A stretch of DNA of 64,000 nucleotides from CBDESN01 sp965242495 (GTDB lineage: Bacteria; Pseudomonadota; Alphaproteobacteria; MPNO01): positions 2,542,001 to 2,606,000 of the forward strand of contig OZ251446.1 in assembly GCA_965242495.1 (NCBI GenBank). Reading direction: 5' to 3'. A model generated the notes under the pieces. That model did no database searches and was not told the DNA's origin. It saw only the letters and a list, made by a program, of their open reading frames with translations. A program made the position numbers and the translations under genes. Below are positions 25,701-33,013 of the stretch, piece after piece (the first letter of the stretch is position 1; the number at the start of each line of letters is the position of its first letter).

Positions 25701-25957
25701 AGGCGACGCGCAACCGCATCCGGCCGATCTTCATGTCGACGATGACGAGCTGCTTCGGCATGCTGCCGCTGGTGATCGTCCCGGGCGCCGGGTCGGAACT
25801 CTATCGCGGCCTCGGTTCGGTGGTGGTCGGCGGGCTCGCCCTCTCGGCGGTGCTCACGCTGCTGATCATCCCGCCGCTGCTGTCGGTCGTCACCTCGGTC
25901 GTCGAACGCCGCCGCGCGGGCGGGGCGCTGCCCGCCGCCGAGCCGACGGCGGCGTGA
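22775..25957 (+). CDS. RND efflux transporter, inner-membrane permease subunit
   Basis: 1060 residues, the normal size for AcrB/CusA-type pumps that export drugs, metals or lipids using proton motive force as a trimer in the inner membrane. It begins with a TM1-type stretch (RRPVAVLSMVLMTVLLGWLAL), followed by the large periplasmic loops and two sets of transmembrane helices (for example NIWLGGTFAALILLLFLRSF, and LIVAAAIVYLVMAILLESFV). TM4 carries GMVVDAAIVVLEN, with a single Asp where drug pumps often have two and CusA-like pumps one. It follows the adaptor gene with a 4-bp overlap. No outer-membrane channel gene is adjacent, so a shared TolC is probably used. Substrate not known. Confidence 0.93.
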   Translation: MKPIAFAIRRPVAVLSMVLMTVLLGWLALKTIPIQLTPDVRKPLIIVETRWRGAAPAEVEREIVNRQEEALKGIEGVEKMESSAQRGRARISLEFNVAQNMERALLLVNNRLGQVGDMPAEAGEPRLLTRDTDDNPVAWFVVKPLPGNDRSIHTYRDFVEDVVQDRIERVAGVALVNVYGGDERELRVVVDPRRLARYGLTVSEIADTLRRTNVNISAGAVDEGKRSYTVRTESELNTVERVRSVVLRSRVAAETGRIARVTVGDVAEIGFAYKRPTARIRNLGEGAIAVNAIRDTGTNVIQVMERIRDVAQQLNDGPLRAAGLRLTQVYDETFYINSAISLVTQNIWLGGTFAALILLLFLRSFGATLVISLAIPVSIVGSFVAMAALGRSINVISLAGIAFAVGMVVDAAIVVLENIFRHRQMGKSRFEAARLGASQVWGAVMVSAVTTVVVFAPVLVMRLQVGQLFRDIAVALSVAVILSLIVSVTVIPTLAHRLLGDRVAAGPARRLPAVDDLARLFVSLTIRYTRLVVGSRPAALGVVALVCGVAAAATWLFLPKLEYLPEGNRNLIIGISAPPPGYNLETTTRIAEATEDRVRHLWASETGPDSAPGEPPKMARFWFIALPARTILAASAVDPTRARELVPVLRPLVFTEPGTFGFVLQTSLFGRGFSGSRVVDIDIIGPDLDALLAVARRAMGPIAQSMPRREGNQIRPRPGLELGAPEVRVVPDPMRLADNGLSARDLGLTIDAFNDGLRLAEVNIGSRRVDLTLMGPEGRIKRTQGIGNLPVVTRAGAILPARQLAHIEVTEGPTQIRHIERERSVTLQIRPAPGVPLEAAIETIAQRIVPQLEADGLPPGTRIAVSGTANELARTWRAMIVNLIVAAAIVYLVMAILLESFVYPFIIMFSVPLATAGGVAGLVVLNQFSPQALDMLTILGFVILIGTVVNNAILLVHQTLQLVRVEGMAAREAVIEATRNRIRPIFMSTMTSCFGMLPLVIVPGAGSELYRGLGSVVVGGLALSAVLTLLIIPPLLSVVTSVVERRRAGGALPAAEPTAA

Positions 25958-25967
25958 GGCCGCGGCG

Positions 25968-27020
25968 TTACGCCGCGCCGCCGGTCTCCAGCGGCGCTCC
26001 CGCCTTGCGCCAGGCGTCGATCCCGCCGACGATGTGGGCGGCCCGCGCGACGCCGCGCCGCCGCGCGGCCTCCACGGCGAGGGCCGAGCGCTCGCCATAG
26101 GCGCAGTAGAACAGCAGCCGCTTGCCCGTCGCCGACGCCAGCTGGCTCAGCAGGCCGCACGGCTCGAGCTGCTTCTCCAGCCCGACATAGGGCAGGTGCA
26201 GCGAGCGGGCGATGAAGCCGTCGCGCGCGCGCTCTCCGTCTTCCCGCAGATCGACCAGGGCCGTCTCCGGGCGCAGCGCCTGGCGCCGGGCCTCGGCGAC
26301 CGACAGCCCCCAGCCTTCGTCCTCGCCGTCGCCGGTCTGCGGGGCGCCGATGCGCGTATTCGCCGGCACGGCCACGTCCATCATCCTGGGGTCGGCGAGA
26401 TCGAGCCGATCCATCAGCTCGACATAGGCCTGTTTCGATTCCACCCGGAGGCGCGGGTTGAATCGGCGCTCCTCGCCGATCGTGCTCACCGTCTCGCCCT
26501 TGTAGTCGTGCGCCGGGTAGACCAGCGTCTCCTCGGGCAGCGTCAGCAGCCGGCCGAAGATCGAGTCGTACTGGGCCGCGGCGCTGCCGTTCTGGAAATC
26601 GGTGCGCCCGGTTCCCCGGATCAGCAGCGTGTCGCCGGTGAACACGCGGTCGGCCAGCCGGAAACAATAGGAATCGTCGGTGTGGCCGGGCGTGTAGATC
26701 ACCTCGAGCGAGACGCCTTCGATGTCGATCCGGTCGCCGTCGGCGACCCGCATCGAGACGGTGTCGACCGCCGAGCGCTCTCCCATGACGGTGATGCATT
26801 TCACCCGGTCGCGCAGCGCGCCGAGCCCGGTGATGTGGTCGGCGTGGACATGCGTATCGACGGCCTTCACCAGCCGAAGGTCAAGCTCCCCCAGCAGCTC
26901 CACGTAACGGTCGACGCGGTCCAGCACGGGATCGACGATCAGGGCTTCCCCGCCGCGCCGGCTGGCGAGGACGTAGCTGTAGGTGCAGGAGACCGGATCG
27001 AAGAGTTGCCGAAAGATCAT
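25968..27020 (-). CDS. Persulfide dioxygenase-rhodanese fusion (MBL fold)
   Basis: 350 residues with two domains. Residues 1-240 form a metallo-beta-lactamase domain: THVHADHITG holds the HxHxDH metal ligands, PGHTDDSY and FTGDTLL follow, and GRTDFQNGS is the signature of ETHE1-type persulfide dioxygenases, which use iron to oxidise glutathione persulfide to sulfite. The C-terminal 100 residues are a rhodanese domain with active Cys in LLFYCAYGERSA. Such fusions (PRF type) pass sulfur between the two activities. The ATG at 27020 begins the conserved MIFRQLFDP. The gene faces away from the phosphoesterase-aprBA cluster, which uses sulfite, so a joint role in sulfide oxidation is likely. Confidence 0.9.
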   Translation of the reverse strand: MIFRQLFDPVSCTYSYVLASRRGGEALIVDPVLDRVDRYVELLGELDLRLVKAVDTHVHADHITGLGALRDRVKCITVMGERSAVDTVSMRVADGDRIDIEGVSLEVIYTPGHTDDSYCFRLADRVFTGDTLLIRGTGRTDFQNGSAAAQYDSIFGRLLTLPEETLVYPAHDYKGETVSTIGEERRFNPRLRVESKQAYVELMDRLDLADPRMMDVAVPANTRIGAPQTGDGEDEGWGLSVAEARRQALRPETALVDLREDGERARDGFIARSLHLPYVGLEKQLEPCGLLSQLASATGKRLLFYCAYGERSALAVEAARRRGVARAAHIVGGIDAWRKAGAPLETGGAA

Positions 27021-27171
27021 GTCTCCCGCCCCGGCGCCCGCGCGCCGTTCCTGGCGTCGTTCCGGGCGGTGTTCGCGCCGCCGACCCCGAGCAGGGTATT
27101 GCGCCGCGTCCGGCGCCGCAACGGCGCCGGTTTGACCGGACGCGGCGCGTGCTCTATTCGTGACCCCTTCC

Positions 27172-27990
27172 ATGCGCATCGCCCAACTCAGCGACACCCA
27201 CGTCATGGCGCGCGCCTCGACGCACCCGGCGGCCCCGGCGCGGGCCGGGTATCTGGCGCGCTGCGGCGCCGACATCCGCGCCCTGGAGCCGCGCCCGGAC
27301 GCGGTGATCCACACCGGCGACATGACCCATGACGGGACGGTCGCGTCGTATGCGCATCTGGCCGAGCTTCTGTCGCCGCTGGACATGCCGGTCTATCTGG
27401 CCGCCGGCAACCGGGACCGGCGCGACGCCGTCCGGGCGGCCTTCCGCGGCCACGGGCACCTGCAGGGCGGGGACGGGTTTCTCCACTATGCGATCGACGA
27501 CGGGCCGGTCCGCCTGATCGCCCTCGATACGCTTCGCCCGGGCGACCGGCGGGGCGGGCTGTGCCGCGACCGGCTCGACTGGCTGGCGCGGGTCCTCGAC
27601 GGGGGCCGCGACAAGCCGGCGGTCCTGTTCATGCATCACCCGCCGTTCCCGGGCGCGGACGACTATCCGGACTCCTTCCGCGACCGGGGCGAGGCGGAAG
27701 CCTTCGTCGGGCTGGTCGGCCGCCATCCGGAGATCGCGGGGATCCTCTGCGGGCATCTCCACCGGCCCCTCGACGTGGCGCTGGGCGGCGCGGTCGCGCG
27801 CACGATGGAGAGCGTCGCCGTGGATCTCAGCCAGGATCCCGACCGGACGGGCTGCGCGCCGGTCTACCATCTGCACGAGACGACCATGCCGGCGGGTCTC
27901 GCGACCGCGCGGCGCGATTGCGCGTCCGCGGGCGGCGATGCTATACGGGGCGGCGAAGACGAGGGAGCGCGACGTTGCCGACTTTCGTGA
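27172..27990 (+). CDS. Metallophosphoesterase (calcineurin-like, CpdA/GpdQ type)
   Basis: 272 residues. The dinuclear metal motifs occur in order: RIAQLSDTHV, VIHTGDMTHDG, AAGNRDRR, FMHHPPFP and GILCGHLHRPLD. This arrangement is shared by cAMP phosphodiesterase CpdA and glycerophosphodiesterase GpdQ, both cytoplasmic. The ATG at 27172 is preferred; a GTG at 27160 lies four codons earlier. Its last 16 bases overlap the TTG start of aprB, so the gene appears to lead the apr operon. A role in handling AMP, a product of APS chemistry, is possible but speculative. Confidence 0.87.
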   Translation: MRIAQLSDTHVMARASTHPAAPARAGYLARCGADIRALEPRPDAVIHTGDMTHDGTVASYAHLAELLSPLDMPVYLAAGNRDRRDAVRAAFRGHGHLQGGDGFLHYAIDDGPVRLIALDTLRPGDRRGGLCRDRLDWLARVLDGGRDKPAVLFMHHPPFPGADDYPDSFRDRGEAEAFVGLVGRHPEIAGILCGHLHRPLDVALGGAVARTMESVAVDLSQDPDRTGCAPVYHLHETTMPAGLATARRDCASAGGDAIRGGEDEGARRCRLS

Positions 27991-28433
27991 ATCCCGGCAA
28001 GTGCGACGGCTGCAAGGCGCTCGAGCGCCCCGCCTGCATGTATATCTGCCCGATGGACCTGATGGCCCTCGATGCGGCGACGGGCAAATCCTACAACCAG
28101 GAGCCCGACCTGTGCTGGGAGTGCTATTCCTGCGTCAAGATGTGCCCGCACTCGGCGATCCAGATGCGCGGCTACGCCGACGTGGTGCCGATGGGGGCCA
28201 CGCTGAACCCGCTGCGCGGCTCCGAGTCCATCATCTGGACGGCCAAGTATCGCGACGGACGGGTCAAGCGGTTCAAGCTGCCGCTGCGCTCGACGCCCTG
28301 GGGATCGATCGACCCGTTCCCGGCCGAGGCGCGGCCGCGCGCGAACGATCTCGGCTCGCCCGCCCTGTTCGGCGAGGACAAGTATCTGGGCGTGGACCGG
28401 CTGCCCGCCCCCGCCCCGACGGGCGCCGCCTGA
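27975..28433 (+). CDS. aprB: Adenylylsulfate reductase beta subunit AprB
   Basis: 152 residues, normal for AprB, the two-[4Fe-4S] electron-transfer subunit of adenylylsulfate reductase. It starts at TTG 27975, giving PTFVNPGKCDGC, the conserved AprB beginning; the Cys ligands follow in CDGCKALERPACMYICP and LCWECYSCVKMCP. The C-terminal tail (IIWTAKYRDGRVKRFKLP and beyond) is the part that wraps around the alpha subunit. AprBA interconverts sulfite plus AMP and adenosine phosphosulfate in the cytoplasm; without dsr genes here the oxidative direction is more likely. Its partner aprA follows after 64 bp. No membrane anchor gene (aprM or qmo) lies in the window. Confidence 0.93.
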   Translation: MPTFVNPGKCDGCKALERPACMYICPMDLMALDAATGKSYNQEPDLCWECYSCVKMCPHSAIQMRGYADVVPMGATLNPLRGSESIIWTAKYRDGRVKRFKLPLRSTPWGSIDPFPAEARPRANDLGSPALFGEDKYLGVDRLPAPAPTGAA

Positions 28434-28497
28434 CCGCCGGTCGCGGCGGCCCCCGCTCCGGAGCCGAAACCGAAACCCGCCCGGCCAGGGGAGACGC

Positions 28498-30372
28498 ATG
28501 ACCCGCTTCGAAACCGAGGTCGTGGAGTGCGACGTCCTCATCGTCGGCGGCGGCATGTCGGGCTGCGGCGCCGCCTACGAGGCCGCCTATTGGGCGAAGG
28601 AGAACGGGCTGCGCGCCGTCGTGGCGGAAAAGGCGGCGATGGAGCGGAGCGGGGCGGTCGCGATGGGGCTGTCGGCGATCAACTGCTACATGGGCATGAA
28701 GTGGGGAGAGAACCAACCCGAGGACTTCGTGCGCTACGTGCGCAACGACCTGATGGGGCTGTCGCGCGAGGATCTGGTCTACGACATCGCCCGCCACGTC
28801 GATGCGTCGGTCCACATGTTCGAGGAATGGGGCCTGCCCTTCTTCAAGACGCCCGAGGGCCGCTACGTCCGCGAAGGCCGCTGGCAGGTCATGATCCACG
28901 GCGAGTCCTACAAGCCGATCGTCGCCGAGGCGGCCAAGAAGGCCATCGGCCTCGACAACGTCTATCAGCGCGTCTTCGTCTGCCACCTGCTCAAGGACCG
29001 GCGCGACCCGGCGCGCGTCGCCGGCGCGGTCGGCTTCAGCGTGCGCGACGCCAAGATCTACGTCTTCAAGGCGCGGGCCGTGGTCTGCGCCTGCGGCGGG
29101 GCGACCAACGTCTGGCGGCCGCATGCGGTGGGCGAGGGGCTGGGGCGGATCTGGTACTCGGTGTTCAACACCGGCTCGGTCTACAAGCTGATGATCCGGG
29201 CCGGGGCCGAGATGAGCCAGATGGAGCACCGGCTGGTCCAGACCCGGTTCAAGGACGGCTACGGCCCGGTCGGCATGTGGTTCCTGCTGTTCAAGTCGGT
29301 GGTGAAGAACGCCTACGGCGAACGCTACGACCAGACGCTCGACGACGAGCTCAAGAACTGGGCACCCTACGGCCTCGCCCATCCGGTGCCGACGCCGCTG
29401 CGCAACCACCAGATGCTGCTCGATGCGTTCAACGGCCGCGGACCCCACTACATGCGGACCGACGAAGCCCTCCAGGCCTTGTACGAAGGCCAGACGCCGG
29501 AGCGCATCCGCGAGATCGAGAGCGAGGCGTGGGAGGACTTCCTGGACATGACCATGTCCCAGGCGCTGCTGTGGGCCGCCCACGGCATCGACCCCGCCGA
29601 GAAGCCCTCGGAGGTCGTCGTCACCGAACCCTATCTGATGGGCTCGCACGCCTCGGCCTGCGGCGCTTGGGTGAGCGGCCCGCAGGACGTCTCGCCCGGC
29701 GAATACCATTGGGGCTACAACCGGATGACGACCGTGCCGGGCCTGTTCGCGGCCGGCGACGGCGTGAGCGGGTCGGCGCATAAATTCTCGTCCGGGTCCT
29801 ATACCGAAGGGCGGCTCGCGGCCAAGGCGGCCGTCGCCTACGCCGTCGACATGGCGGCCGCGCCCGAACTCGACGACGACGAGATCGAGGCGGTCAAGGC
29901 GGCCATCCGGCGGCCGTTCGAGACGTTCCGGGCGCGCGGCGGCAGCCCCTCCGACCCGATCGAGGCGGTCGACGTGGGCTACCTGCCGCCGAAGCTGGGC
30001 CTCCGCCGGCTGCAGAAGATCATGGACGAATACGCCGCGGGGCCGGGGGCGCATTACCGCACCAACGAGCCGACCCTGAAGCGCGGGCTCGAGCGGCTCG
30101 CCGAGTTGAAGCGGGAGATGGCGGATCTCGGCGCGCGCAACCTCCACGACCTGCTGCGCTGCTGGGAGTTGTGGGACCGGGTGATCTGCGCCGAATGCCA
30201 CATCCACCACGTGCTCTACCGCCAGGAGACGCGCTGGGCGGGGTATCTGTACCGGTCGGACTACCCCCGCCTCGACGACGAGAACTGGAAGCTGTTCGTC
30301 AACTCCCGCTACGACGCCGAACGGGACGAGTGGCGCATGTCGAAGAAGCCGTTCATCCCGGTGTGCGACTGA
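28498..30372 (+). CDS. aprA: Adenylylsulfate reductase alpha subunit AprA
   Basis: 624 residues, the usual AprA length. This flavoprotein carries FAD (DVLIVGGGMSGCGAAYEA at residues 12-29) and catalyses the reaction of sulfite and AMP with adenosine phosphosulfate. Regions conserved in AprA and visible here include GLSAINCYMG (Asn62), VMIHGESYK (Glu136), RIWYSVFNTGS, QTRFKDGYGPVGMW with its active-site Arg, and MGSHASACGAWVSGP with a His. The C-terminal RLQKIMDEYAAGPGAHY and CAECHIHHVLYRQETRW are also typical. All the expected residues appear to be present, so this copy should be the active one. It forms an operon with aprB before and a diverged paralogue after it. Confidence 0.95.
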   Translation: MTRFETEVVECDVLIVGGGMSGCGAAYEAAYWAKENGLRAVVAEKAAMERSGAVAMGLSAINCYMGMKWGENQPEDFVRYVRNDLMGLSREDLVYDIARHVDASVHMFEEWGLPFFKTPEGRYVREGRWQVMIHGESYKPIVAEAAKKAIGLDNVYQRVFVCHLLKDRRDPARVAGAVGFSVRDAKIYVFKARAVVCACGGATNVWRPHAVGEGLGRIWYSVFNTGSVYKLMIRAGAEMSQMEHRLVQTRFKDGYGPVGMWFLLFKSVVKNAYGERYDQTLDDELKNWAPYGLAHPVPTPLRNHQMLLDAFNGRGPHYMRTDEALQALYEGQTPERIREIESEAWEDFLDMTMSQALLWAAHGIDPAEKPSEVVVTEPYLMGSHASACGAWVSGPQDVSPGEYHWGYNRMTTVPGLFAAGDGVSGSAHKFSSGSYTEGRLAAKAAVAYAVDMAAAPELDDDEIEAVKAAIRRPFETFRARGGSPSDPIEAVDVGYLPPKLGLRRLQKIMDEYAAGPGAHYRTNEPTLKRGLERLAELKREMADLGARNLHDLLRCWELWDRVICAECHIHHVLYRQETRWAGYLYRSDYPRLDDENWKLFVNSRYDAERDEWRMSKKPFIPVCD

Positions 30373-30390
30373 CCGGGCCGGGAGCGCGCG

Positions 30391-32289
30391 GTGGACCGCC
30401 CCCCGATCGAGACGGTGGACTGCGACGTCCTGATCGCGGGCGGCGGCATGGCCGGCTGCGGCGCCGCCTGGGAGGCCGCCCGCGCGGCCGGGGGCGAGGG
30501 CCTCCGCGTCGTCCTCGCCGACAAGGCGACGATCGACCATGGCGGCCCGGTCGGCATGGGGGTCGCCACGATCGACTGCTTCGTCGGCACCGGGGCCGGC
30601 GGGAACGCGCCGGAGGACTTCGTCCGCCACGTCCGCCGGGAGATGATGGGCCTGTGCCGCGAGGACCTGGTCTACGACGTGGCGCGCCGGGTGGACGACT
30701 CCGTGCGGCTGTTCGAGGGCTGGGGGCTGCCGATCCCCAGGAGCGCGGATGGCGGCTACGTCCGCAAGGGAAGCTGGCGGATCGAAGCGGACGGGCGGGA
30801 CTGCAAGCGGATCGTCGCCGAAGCCGCGCGCGAGGCGGTCGGCGCGGGCAACGTCTTCGAGCGGGTGTTCGTCTCCCATCTTCTGACCGACCGGCGGAAC
30901 CCCGGCCGCATCGCCGGCGCGGTCGGCTTCCGCACGGACGAGCCCGGGCTTCTCGTCTTCCGGGCGCGCGCCGTGGTCTGCGCCTCGGGCGGGGCGACGG
31001 GCGTCTGGCGGCCGCATCGGCTGCGGGAGGGAGTCGGCCGCTTCTGGGCCGGAGCCTTCAACAGCGGTTCGGCCTACCGGCTGATGATCGCGGCCGGGGC
31101 CGAGATGAGCCAGATGGAGCACCGCATCGTGCTGCCGCGCTTCAAGGACGGCTACGGCCCGGTCGGCATGTGGCCGCTGGTCCCGGAGGCGGCGATCGAG
31201 AACGCCGCCGGGGAGGACGTCGAACGCAAGCGCCGCGCGGCGACGCATGGCCGGACTCCCCGCGCGGACGAAGCGGACCAAGACGCAGCCCCGGTCACGC
31301 TGCGCAACTTCCGGTTCATGCAGGACATTTCCGCCGGCCACGGGCCGTTCCGACTCGCGCTCGACGCCGCCTATCGCCGCCTCTACCGGAACCAGCCCGA
31401 CGCGCTGATCGAGTATGCGCGGGCCGAGGGCCTCGCCGAATACATCGACGGCATGACGCTGCCCCAGGCGGTCGCCTGGGCGCAAAGCGGGGCCGGGGAA
31501 ACGGCGGCGGAGGCGGAAGCCGAAGCCGAGGTCTATCTCGGCGAGCCGTTCCTGGCCGGTTCGCACGCCTCGGGCTGCGGCGCCTGGGTGAGCGGCCCGG
31601 ACGATCTGGCGCCGGCGGAATGGCGCTGGGGTCCCAACCGGATGACCACGGTCGAGGGCCTGTTCGCGGCCGGCGACGGGGTGGGCGGGGCGGCGCATAA
31701 ATTCTCCTCCGGCTCCCATGCGGAGGGGCGGATCGCGGGGCGGTCGGCGGCGGCCTACGCCGCACAGGCGGGCGAACGGGCCGAGCCCGACGCCGGCCGG
31801 GTCGAAGCGATCGCGGGCGAGATTCAACGGCCGTTCGAGACCTTCGAGGCCGGGCGGGGCGCCTCGTCGCGCGACGACGTGAACCCGCACTATCTGCTGC
31901 CGGGGATGGGGCTTCTCCGCCTGCAGAAGATCATGGACGAGTATTGCGGCGGCCCCAACGCCCATTTCCGCGTCAACCGGCCGACGCTCGAACGCGGACT
32001 CGAACTGTTCGCCATGCTGACCGAGGACCTCGACCGGCTCGCCGCGCGCGACCTCCGCGAGCTGCTGCGCTGCCAGGAGCTGCGCGACCGCGCGCTCACC
32101 GCCGAATGCCACCTGCGCCACGTGCTCTATCGCGAGGAGACCCGCTGGCCGGGCGATCTGTTCCGCCCCGACCACCCGGCGACCGACGACGAGAACTGGA
32201 AGGTCTTCGTCAACTCGCGCTACGACGCCGCGACCGGCGGCTGGCGTTTCTCGAAGAAGCCGGTGAAGGACGTCGTCGGGCCGGGCTAG
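30391..32289 (+). CDS. Second AprA-like flavoprotein (diverged paralogue)
   Basis: 632 residues from a GTG with GGAG six bases upstream, 18 bp after aprA. It aligns with AprA without gaps for at least the first 139 residues and shares the FAD motif, RFKDGYGPVGMW, SHASGCGAWVSGP, RLQKIMDEY and the C-terminal tail. Differences fall at places otherwise conserved in AprA: Asn62 is Asp62 (GVATIDCF), and HGESYK (134-139) is DGRDCK, losing the Glu. The region around 285-315 also differs in sequence. There is no second aprB. It may have another substrate, form mixed complexes with AprB, or be degenerating. The tandem arrangement shows an old duplication. Confidence 0.88.
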   Translation: MDRPPIETVDCDVLIAGGGMAGCGAAWEAARAAGGEGLRVVLADKATIDHGGPVGMGVATIDCFVGTGAGGNAPEDFVRHVRREMMGLCREDLVYDVARRVDDSVRLFEGWGLPIPRSADGGYVRKGSWRIEADGRDCKRIVAEAAREAVGAGNVFERVFVSHLLTDRRNPGRIAGAVGFRTDEPGLLVFRARAVVCASGGATGVWRPHRLREGVGRFWAGAFNSGSAYRLMIAAGAEMSQMEHRIVLPRFKDGYGPVGMWPLVPEAAIENAAGEDVERKRRAATHGRTPRADEADQDAAPVTLRNFRFMQDISAGHGPFRLALDAAYRRLYRNQPDALIEYARAEGLAEYIDGMTLPQAVAWAQSGAGETAAEAEAEAEVYLGEPFLAGSHASGCGAWVSGPDDLAPAEWRWGPNRMTTVEGLFAAGDGVGGAAHKFSSGSHAEGRIAGRSAAAYAAQAGERAEPDAGRVEAIAGEIQRPFETFEAGRGASSRDDVNPHYLLPGMGLLRLQKIMDEYCGGPNAHFRVNRPTLERGLELFAMLTEDLDRLAARDLRELLRCQELRDRALTAECHLRHVLYREETRWPGDLFRPDHPATDDENWKVFVNSRYDAATGGWRFSKKPVKDVVGPG

Positions 32290-32805
32290 GACGGGCCCGG
32301 CTCGCGCCGGCGCGCGGCGCCTGCCGGCGTGGCGGCCACACGGGAAATACGGGCCGGAAGGCCGATGCGGGGATGTCGGGACGCCCGTGAGCGGCGGTCT
32401 TCGCCGGCGAAAAATACAATCTTCGATTGCAGAAAATCCGCGCCGGTAATACGCGCCGGACCGCCGCGCTCCGCCATGCCGGACGGGGATCGGCCGACGG
32501 CGCGGCGGCGCAGAGGACGTCCGCGGCGACGAAAAAATTCCGATTTCGTTGTATTTCAATGGGTTACGACGAAAAAACAGGGAAAAAGCAAGGCGAAAAC
32601 CGGCCAAAACCAAGCCCAAAGCAGGTGAAAACAGGGCGAATCGGCGCCCAGAAACCGCGCGCCGGCGGGCGGGGCCGTCCGCCCCGCGCCGCCCCACCCG
32701 AGCGCAAGCCGGCGCCGCGCCAAAGCCGCGCGCAGCCGATGCGCTATCGCGGATGCAATCTTCGATTGCAGGCGATCGGACCATGGGAATCTCCGGTTCG
32801 GGCGA

Positions 32806-32836
32806 CGAAGAACCCCGCGGGCGGGCCGCCGCGGGG
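32806..32836 (-). terminator. Hairpin in element D, possible terminator
   Basis: CCCCGCGG (32813-32820) pairs perfectly with CCGCGGGG (32829-32836). On the minus strand it is followed by TTCTTC, a weaker U-tract than in copy A. It lies about 25-50 nt after the expected transcript start. Confidence 0.5.
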
Positions 32837-32865
32837 GTCCGGATCGATTCTGTCGACGATGGAGG

Positions 32866-32894
32866 ATCGTAACACATCCGCTTCCCCATGTCAA
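32866..32894 (-). promoter_or_regulatory. Strong promoter of element D
   Basis: On the minus strand TTGACA, 17-bp spacer, TACGAT, identical in both boxes to copy A. The segment upstream, GGAATTTTCCGC, recurs near 36.74 kb in front of an isolated TTGACA. Confidence 0.7.
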
Positions 32895-33013
32895 GCGGAA
32901 AATTCCCTCGTCCATTCGCCCCGACCTCCGCCAGGAACATCTCCCGACCGGCCTCGCGGTCGGCGGTCCCCATACGCGCCGCCTCGCGGGGCGGCGCAGG
33001 CGGGCGGGGGCGG

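Larger units (their letters stand above)
32411..32905 (-). repeat. Dispersed promoter/T-tract element, copy D (full)
   Basis: Located between the convergent aprA paralogue and thiolase genes, on the minus strand. Read in that direction it has the promoter (TTGACA 32894-32889, 17 bp, TACGAT 32871-32866), an 8-bp GC hairpin (32813-32836) followed by TTCTTCG, the perfect palindrome TGCAATC-TTC-GATTGCA on the plus strand (32754-32770), T-tracts at 10-12 bp spacing (32638-32571), the GTAACCCATTGAAATAC box (about 32566-32550) and a second near-palindrome (32415-32431). The order equals copy A, 28 kb away. The remaining flanks, 32290-32410 and 32906-33013, show no other feature. Confidence 0.75.

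Noticed and set aside
22085..26098. 1337-residue open frame opposite the RND pump gene
   Set aside because: Antisense shadow with Asp/Arg/His-rich low-complexity content.
32566..32571. A conserved Lys-rich micropeptide (MGYDEKPGKKQGEN-like) read opposite to the T-tracts in copies A, B and D
   Set aside because: Differences between copies are not concentrated in third codon positions, copy C lacks the ATG, and no ribosome site precedes it. The similarity follows from the conserved A-tract DNA.
28273..32973. 1566-residue open frame opposite aprA and its paralogue
   Set aside because: It is antisense to well-recognised genes in GC-rich DNA, where stop codons are rare; composition is Arg/His/Ala-rich and no domain is recognisable.
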